NCBI RefSeq assembly: GCF_040459645.1 | Contig: NZ_JARVHQ010000001.1 | Coordinates: 1,984,001 to 2,048,000 of the forward strand | Source of the DNA: Bacillus cereus group sp. RP43 | Lineage (GTDB): Bacteria > Bacillota > Bacilli > Bacillales > Bacillaceae_G | DNA: 64,000 nt | Reading direction: 5' to 3' | Shown here: one piece after another, positions 60,059-64,000 of the stretch | Layout: each line of letters begins with the position of its first letter | How positions within the stretch are numbered: the first letter of the stretch is position 1 | The notes under the pieces: generated by a model | Seen by the model: the letters and a program-made list of their open reading frames with translations, nothing else | Databases searched by the model: none | Told to the model about the DNA's origin: nothing | Made by a program: the position numbers and the translations under genes

Positions 60059-60565
60059 TTAAAAATCAAGGTTATAGATAACTGGTATATCCATTCTAGG
60101 GAAACCGCCCATACCTGTTCCAGGGAAACCACCCATACCCATTCCAGGGAAACCACCCATACCTGTTCCAGGGAAACCGCCCATACCCATTCCAGGGAAA
60201 CCACCCATACCTGTTCCAGGGAAACCGCCCATACCCATTCCAGGGAAACCACCCATACCTGTTCCAGGGAAACCGCCCATACCCATTCCAGGGAAACCAC
60301 CCATACCTGTTCCAGGGAAACCGCCCATACCCATTCCAGGGAAACCGCCCATACCCATTCCAGGGAAACCACCCATACCTGTTCCAGGAAAACCACCCAT
60401 ACCCATTCCAGGGAAACCGCCCATACCTGTTCCAGGGAAACCGCCCATACCTGTTCCAGGGAAACCGCCCATACCCATTCCAGGGAAACCACCCATACCT
60501 GTTCCAGGGAAGCCACCCATACCCATTCCAGGAAAACCTATAATACGGTGAGAATCTAATGTCAT
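60059..60565 (-). CDS. Gly/Met/Phe-Pro repeat protein (GFPG(M/T)GMG octapeptides)
   Basis: 168 residues: a nine-residue start (MTLDSHRII), eighteen octapeptides GFPG(M/T)GMG and the tail GFPRMDIPVIYNLDF. ATG 60565 follows TAGGTGG. The DNA repeat is 24 bp, and Met/Thr variants mostly alternate, giving a 48-bp superperiod. No transmembrane or signal sequence. The low-complexity glycine- and proline-rich composition resembles spore-coat or exosporium proteins, but nothing else supports that, and no neighbouring gene helps. Copy number should vary between strains. Confidence 0.75.
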   Translation of the reverse strand: MTLDSHRIIGFPGMGMGGFPGTGMGGFPGMGMGGFPGTGMGGFPGTGMGGFPGMGMGGFPGTGMGGFPGMGMGGFPGMGMGGFPGTGMGGFPGMGMGGFPGTGMGGFPGMGMGGFPGTGMGGFPGMGMGGFPGTGMGGFPGMGMGGFPGTGMGGFPRMDIPVIYNLDF

Positions 60566-60935
60566 GTTTCCACCTACTTTTTATAAATATTTCATACTCT
60601 TTTACATGCTATGCTTAAAGAAAATAAAGGAGCTTATTCTCATTTGAAATTAGGCAGACTAACTACTGATAAGTGGGGTTATGTGAACTTCATATGTATA
60701 GGATATAGATAAAAGGACTTTCAATCTTCGAATAAGAATTTAATAATTTATACAATGAATTGATAAACTGGGCAATCTGTTCATGTTAGAGTTTGTTATC
60801 ATCAATCCTTTTAAACAAAAGATATAGTATTATCATTTCGAGAAGATTCTTTTATCTCCAGTTTTGGTAGCGATAAGGACTTTGGGGGAGGAGGAATCTA
60901 TTACTCTTGTTTAGTTTATAGTAAACAAATTAGTC
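60566..60935. other. Intergenic region
   Basis: No gene supported. It contains the upstream region of the GFPGMGMG-repeat gene and the 3' side of the next minus-strand gene; a GGGGGAGGAGGAAT stretch at 60884-60897 resembles a ribosome site but no frame of useful length follows it. Confidence 0.4.
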
Positions 60936-61235
60936 TCATGCGTAGGCTTTTAATTCAACAATAGGTAGATTGCTTTCTTTTAGTTTGTAATCAAATATTA
61001 TATCGTCCATGCGAAAATTCGCCTCAACTTCAAGAGAAATGAAAGTACCCCCGATTTCTACTTGATTTCCGTTTTCAGTCTCAAAAGTGAGCGCACCGTC
61101 AAATGTTTCTATATACTCATCGCAGGTGTATAAATATATAGCAATAGGTGTGAAATGTATAATTACCCCTAAAGTATCATCGTTAGTCTGAATATTTCTC
61201 TTAAACTTATCGATTTTTTTAGTAAACCAACCCAT
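60936..61235 (-). CDS. Small soluble protein, unknown function
   Basis: 99 residues starting MGWFTKKIDKFKRNIQ and rich in beta-strands (GVIIHFTPIAIYLYTCDEYIETFDGALTFETENGNQVEIGGTFISLEVEANF). ATG 61235 follows GGGGTGAAG; the longer hydrophobic frame upstream is not supported. A compact beta-rich fold is likely. Family not recognised. Confidence 0.65.
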   Translation of the reverse strand: MGWFTKKIDKFKRNIQTNDDTLGVIIHFTPIAIYLYTCDEYIETFDGALTFETENGNQVEIGGTFISLEVEANFRMDDIIFDYKLKESNLPIVELKAYA

Positions 61236-61429
61236 AACTTCACCCCGTTTTTGTATTGTAAAGAAATTCTGTATATATTGATTATATATGGTAGGGAATA
61301 AATTGGTAATGGGTATTGTTAAAATTCCAAATATAAAAAACGGAAAATTCAGTTTTATGAGAAGGGAAAATGTGATAAACTGTAAAAAATAACGAAAAAG
61401 CAATGAAAGAGAAGAGTACATATTCAAAA

Positions 61430-61626
61430 CTTTTCAGAGAGCTGATATGTGGTGGGAATCAGTAAGGGATGAATGTGGAATGGACTCTGGAGCTTCTCGC
61501 TGAAGTGAGTAGGCGAAGACGGTTACTTCACGTTAAGAAGTTGAAGTGAGCTATAATGATAGCTAATTAAGGTGGTACCGCGGGAGTCTCTCGTCCTTTT
61601 TGTAGGATGAGGGGCTCTTTTTATTT
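61430..61626 (+). promoter_or_regulatory. T-box leader of trpS
   Basis: CAGAGAGCTGA and GGTGGGAATCAGT form the T-box stem I base (61434-61462); a TGG specifier is plausible at 61481-61483 in GAATGGACTC. The T-box sequence AATTAAGGTGGTACCGCGG (61565-61583) is complete. The terminator AGTCTCTCGTCC / GGATGAGGGGCTCTTTTT follows. Uncharged tRNA-Trp would stabilise the antiterminator and allow trpS transcription. Confidence 0.95.
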
Positions 61627-61651
61627 TTATTTTGAGGAAGGAGGAGTTAGT

Positions 61652-62650
61652 GTGAGTGAAAAAATAATGTTAACAGGAATTAAGCCGACAGGTTATCCGC
61701 ATTTAGGAAATTATATTGGCGCAATTAAACCTGCATTACAAATGTCAAAGAATAATGAAGGAAAAGCATTGTATTTTATAGCTGACTATCATGCATTAAA
61801 TGCTGTGCATGATCCAGAGAAGTTTAGTAGTTATACGAAAGAGGTAGCAGCTACGTGGTTATCACTAGGACTTGGAGAAGATGTTATTTTTTATCGACAA
61901 ACAGAAGTACCAGAGATTCTAGAATTAGCTTGGATATTAGCTTGCCTAACTCCGAAAGGACTTATGAACCGTGCTCATGCGTATAAGGCGAAGGTAGAGC
62001 AAAATAAAGAAGCGGGTTTAGAGGTAGATACAGGAGTTAATATGGGATTATATACGTATCCGATTTTAATGGCGGCTGATATATTACTATTTCAAGCTAC
62101 TCATGTACCAGTCGGGAAAGACCAAATTCAGCATATTGAAATTGCGCGTGATATTGCGACGTATTTTAATCATACATTTGGCATGACATTTACGCTTCCA
62201 GAGTATGTCATACAAGAAGAAGGAGCAATATTACCTGGTCTTGACGGAAGAAAGATGAGTAAAAGTTATGGGAATGTTATCCCATTATTTGCAGAGCAAG
62301 AAAAACTACGAAAGTTAATATTTAAAATAAAAACAGATTCTTCACTTCCAAATGAACCGAAAAAACTAGAAACGTTATTTACAATATATAAAGAATTTGC
62401 GAAAGAAGATGAAATTCAGTCGATGCGTGAAAAGTATGAGACTGGAATCGGATGGGGTGATGTAAAAAAAGAATTATTCCGAGTTGTTGACCGTGAATTA
62501 GCAAGTCCTCGGGAAAAATACACAACGTATATGAATGAGCCTCATTTGTTATATGAAGCGTTAGAAAGAGGTGCTGAGAGGGCACGGACTATCGCGAAGG
62601 TAAATTTAGCGGAAATTAAAAAACGGATTGGATTTGAGAGGGAACGTTAA
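61652..62650 (+). CDS. trpS: Tryptophanyl-tRNA synthetase, second (TrpRS2-like) type
   Basis: 332 residues. The HIGH-type motif is TGYPHLGNY near residue 12-20 and the KMSKS loop is DGRKMSKSYGN near 200. Its sequence differs from the standard Bacillus TrpRS start (GIQPSGTITLGNYIGA) and resembles the alternative TrpRS found as a second, T-box-controlled copy in some Firmicutes. It charges tRNA-Trp and could confer tolerance to tryptophan analogues or supply charging under starvation. GTG 61652 follows GGAAGGAGGAG. A terminator overlaps the stop (GGGAACG/CGTTCCC, 62640-62658). Confidence 0.92.
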   Translation: MSEKIMLTGIKPTGYPHLGNYIGAIKPALQMSKNNEGKALYFIADYHALNAVHDPEKFSSYTKEVAATWLSLGLGEDVIFYRQTEVPEILELAWILACLTPKGLMNRAHAYKAKVEQNKEAGLEVDTGVNMGLYTYPILMAADILLFQATHVPVGKDQIQHIEIARDIATYFNHTFGMTFTLPEYVIQEEGAILPGLDGRKMSKSYGNVIPLFAEQEKLRKLIFKIKTDSSLPNEPKKLETLFTIYKEFAKEDEIQSMREKYETGIGWGDVKKELFRVVDRELASPREKYTTYMNEPHLLYEALERGAERARTIAKVNLAEIKKRIGFERER

Positions 62651-62779
62651 GCGTTCCCTTGTTTTTTCTATGTGAATCTTAATTATTTATTCGTTGTATC
62701 TGCATGTAAAATGAGGGATTCGCATTTTCTTATTGAATTTATTAATTGCATATGTTAAAAAGTATGCTAATATAGGGTT

Positions 62780-62839
62780 ACTTATTAAATATGTTTAATA
62801 AGTATAATTAAAGTGACTTATTAAAGGTGTTTAATAAGT
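62780..62839. promoter_or_regulatory. Two 24-bp palindromic operators upstream of the acetyltransferase
   Basis: ACTTATTAAA-N4-TTTAATAAGT occurs at 62780-62803 (N4 TATG) and again at 62816-62839 (N4 GGTG), 36 bp apart. The outer 10-bp arms are perfectly symmetrical. The spacing and length fit dimeric TetR-like regulators. The same palindrome occurs a third time at 63921-63944. Confidence 0.8.
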
Positions 62840-62871
62840 GGGATTCATTCTATAACGAAGGAGATGATTGT

Positions 62872-63435
62872 ATGAGAACAGAGAAAGAAAAGATGTTGGC
62901 AGGAGAAATGTATATTGCGGATGATGAAGAATTAGTGGCTGATAGGGCGGAGGCAAAACGTTTAACACGCCTTTATAACGAGGCGATGGAGACTGGTGAT
63001 GAAAGCCGCTTTACTTTGTTAAATCAGCTTTTAGGTTCTTCAGCTGACGGGAAAGCCCAAATTAATCCTGATTTTCGTTGTGATTACGGCTACAATATCC
63101 ATATTGGAAAGAGTTTTTTCGCAAATTTTAATTGTGTTATTTTAGACGTTTGTGAAGTTCGAATCGGTGATAATTGTATGTTTGCACCTGGTGTCCATAT
63201 TTATACTGCCACTCATCCTTTGCATCCGGTAGAGCGGAATTCTGGCAAAGAATATGGGAAACCTGTAAAGATTGGTAACAATGTTTGGGTTGGCGGGGGA
63301 GCCATTATTAACCCTGGTATTTCAATTGGAAACAATGCTGTAATTGCTTCAGGGGCAGTTGTGACAAAAGATGTACCTAATAATGTAGTTGTTGGTGGTA
63401 ACCCAGCCAAAGTTATTAAAACGATAGACTTATAG
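62872..63435 (+). CDS. maa: Sugar O-acetyltransferase (maltose acetyltransferase-like)
   Basis: 187 residues. The N-terminal helix ([35 protein letters not shown]) is the Mac domain of galactoside/maltose acetyltransferases. A left-handed beta-helix follows with hexapeptide repeats ([49 protein letters not shown]) and the catalytic His in TATHPLHP. It transfers acetyl from CoA to sugars. ATG 62872 has GAAGGAG upstream. Two 24-bp palindromic operators precede it. Confidence 0.92.
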   Translation: MRTEKEKMLAGEMYIADDEELVADRAEAKRLTRLYNEAMETGDESRFTLLNQLLGSSADGKAQINPDFRCDYGYNIHIGKSFFANFNCVILDVCEVRIGDNCMFAPGVHIYTATHPLHPVERNSGKEYGKPVKIGNNVWVGGGAIINPGISIGNNAVIASGAVVTKDVPNNVVVGGNPAKVIKTIDL

Positions 63436-63504
63436 AAATCGTTTTTCACCAGTGCATGAATAAACTGGTGTCGTATCGTATAGACAATGTGAAAGGTGTT
63501 TCAT

Positions 63505-63846
63505 ATGAAGAAAGAAAGTACGGACAATTGTACAAAGACATTACTTGCCTCTCGAAACGCTCTATTTCTCTTATTTGCTTTGCCAGGAGCCGCGTTTGCT
63601 ACATGGATTTCTAGAACAGCAGCGGCTCGAGATATTTTAGCAGTTTCAAATGCAGAAATGGACTGGATTTTGTTCGGTTTATCTGTCGGTTCAATAATTG
63701 GTTATACAGCGTTTTTAGTCGGACCACCATTTTTAGGTATACTAGGGGAATCATTCGGAATACGCAATGCCTTGCTAGCTGTTTTATTATTTGTTCTCTT
63801 ATCTGGAATTATATCGTCTGTTACGAGAGAGAATAAATCGATCTAA
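63505..63846 (+). pseudogene. MFS transporter gene with a large internal deletion
   Basis: The 113-residue frame starts like an MFS transporter (RNALFLLFALPGAAFATWISRTAAARDILAVSNAEMDWILFGLSVGSIIGYTAFL, helices 1-2) and ends like one (VGPPFLGILGESFGIRNALLAVLLFVLLSGIIS, the helix 11-12 region and tail). The first and last parts are joined in frame near residue 75. About 280 residues, eight helices, appear to be missing. A two- to four-helix remnant cannot transport by the normal mechanism. AAAGGTG precedes ATG 63505. Confidence 0.75.
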
Positions 63847-63920
63847 ACAAGGAGTGCATCGGGCGGAAATATATCATCTCTATTGCTTTAGAAAATGATG
63901 TATGATATATTGTCAACGCA

Positions 63921-63944
63921 ACTTATTAAAAGTGTTTAATAAGT
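63921..63944. promoter_or_regulatory. Third copy of the 24-bp palindromic operator
   Basis: ACTTATTAAA-AGTG-TTTAATAAGT lies 25 bp before the ribosome site of the gene that starts at 63969 and repeats the two operators at 62780-62839. Confidence 0.8.
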
Positions 63945-63968
63945 ATGTTGATTAAGGTGGTGAGCGAT

Positions 63969-64000
63969 TTGAGTGAACAATTTGTTACTCAAAAATCGAT
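63969..64000 (+). CDS. Start of a gene cut by the window edge
   Basis: TTG 63969 follows AAGGTGGTGA; ten codons are visible (MSEQFVTQKS). The operator just upstream is shared with the acetyltransferase, so it may encode the regulator of that set, but the visible part is too short to say. Confidence 0.5.
   Translation, partial: MSEQFVTQKS

Noticed and set aside
60013..60516. Second minus-strand frame reading SLEQVWAV repeats
   Set aside because: It is an alternative frame of the 24-bp GFPGMGMG repeats and lacks a ribosome site; the other frame has a good start and uniform composition.
60080..60535. Regular direct repeats as a CRISPR array
   Set aside because: The repeat is a continuous 24-bp coding unit without unique spacers, and no cas genes are nearby. 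The same holds for the rsgI repeats.

Overview
The window is a chromosomal stretch of a low-GC Firmicute that looks like a member of the Bacillus cereus group (cereus/thuringiensis/anthracis). The main evidence is an AiiA-type AHL lactonase (18631-19383), the zinc beta-lactamase BcII/Bla2 (26534-27307), a bcr1-type repeat (11590-11748), the bacillithiol deacetylase BshB2 and strong AGGAGG-type ribosome binding sites. There is no prophage, complete insertion sequence, rRNA, tRNA or CRISPR array. Most of it is accessory metabolism, transporters, one-component regulators and small membrane proteins.

Layout. 1-2.6 kb: ArsB/NhaD-type permease (partial), then yojF-bshB2. 2.6-13.5 kb: a catabolic island. 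A MerR regulator with an unusual zinc-ribbon plus degenerate-methyltransferase effector domain lies divergent to an amine oxidase, aldehyde dehydrogenase, MATE exporter and cupin, followed by a CoA-acylating semialdehyde dehydrogenase, an omega-aminotransferase and an amidohydrolase. Together these could take an amine through a beta-alanine-like intermediate to acetyl-CoA. 13.8-20.9 kb: MFS and amino-acid permeases, MDR dehydrogenase, aiiA, a YdcZ-type transporter pair. 21-27.3 kb: Crp/Fnr regulator, glyoxalase-like protein, FAD monooxygenase, serine hydrolase, small proteins, BcII. 27.4-29.3 kb: Fnr-box-controlled hcp. 29.5-32.3 kb: PadR-DUF1048-ABC cassette with a duplicated promoter, probably acquired. 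32.3-38.2 kb: decayed genes, an HAAAP permease, a WYL regulator with a GyrI-like partner. 38.3-40.3 kb: sigI-rsgI. 40.4-52 kb: small regulator/enzyme pairs (ArsR, HxlR plus quinone reductase, acyl-CoA synthetase, GNAT, PhzF, Nif3-like, Nudix, broken phosphotransferase, MBL, SGNH, UPF0303, pentapeptide protein). 52-60 kb: EamA transporter behind an erm-like leader, MerR regulator, CNNM/CBS protein, UPF0316 protein, methyltransferase, c-di-AMP riboswitch before a 47-codon ORF, GlsB-like and AI-2E-family membrane proteins. 60-64 kb: GFPGMGMG-repeat protein, T-box-controlled second TrpRS, sugar O-acetyltransferase, internally deleted MFS gene and the start of another gene, the last three tied together by a 24-bp operator.

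The most interesting signals are mainly regulatory: (i) a short leader peptide with four mutually exclusive pairing segments, the last covering the Shine-Dalgarno of an EamA transporter (52949-53079); (ii) a c-di-AMP riboswitch whose only downstream gene before a terminator is a 47-residue protein (57250-57624); (iii) the MerR/zinc-ribbon/pseudo-methyltransferase regulator with a textbook 19-bp-spacer promoter between it and its presumed target operon. Several genes are decaying: a frameshifted phosphotransferase, an MFS gene reduced to its two ends, two nonsense-riddled ORFs, and a gene whose only plausible start codon is ATT.
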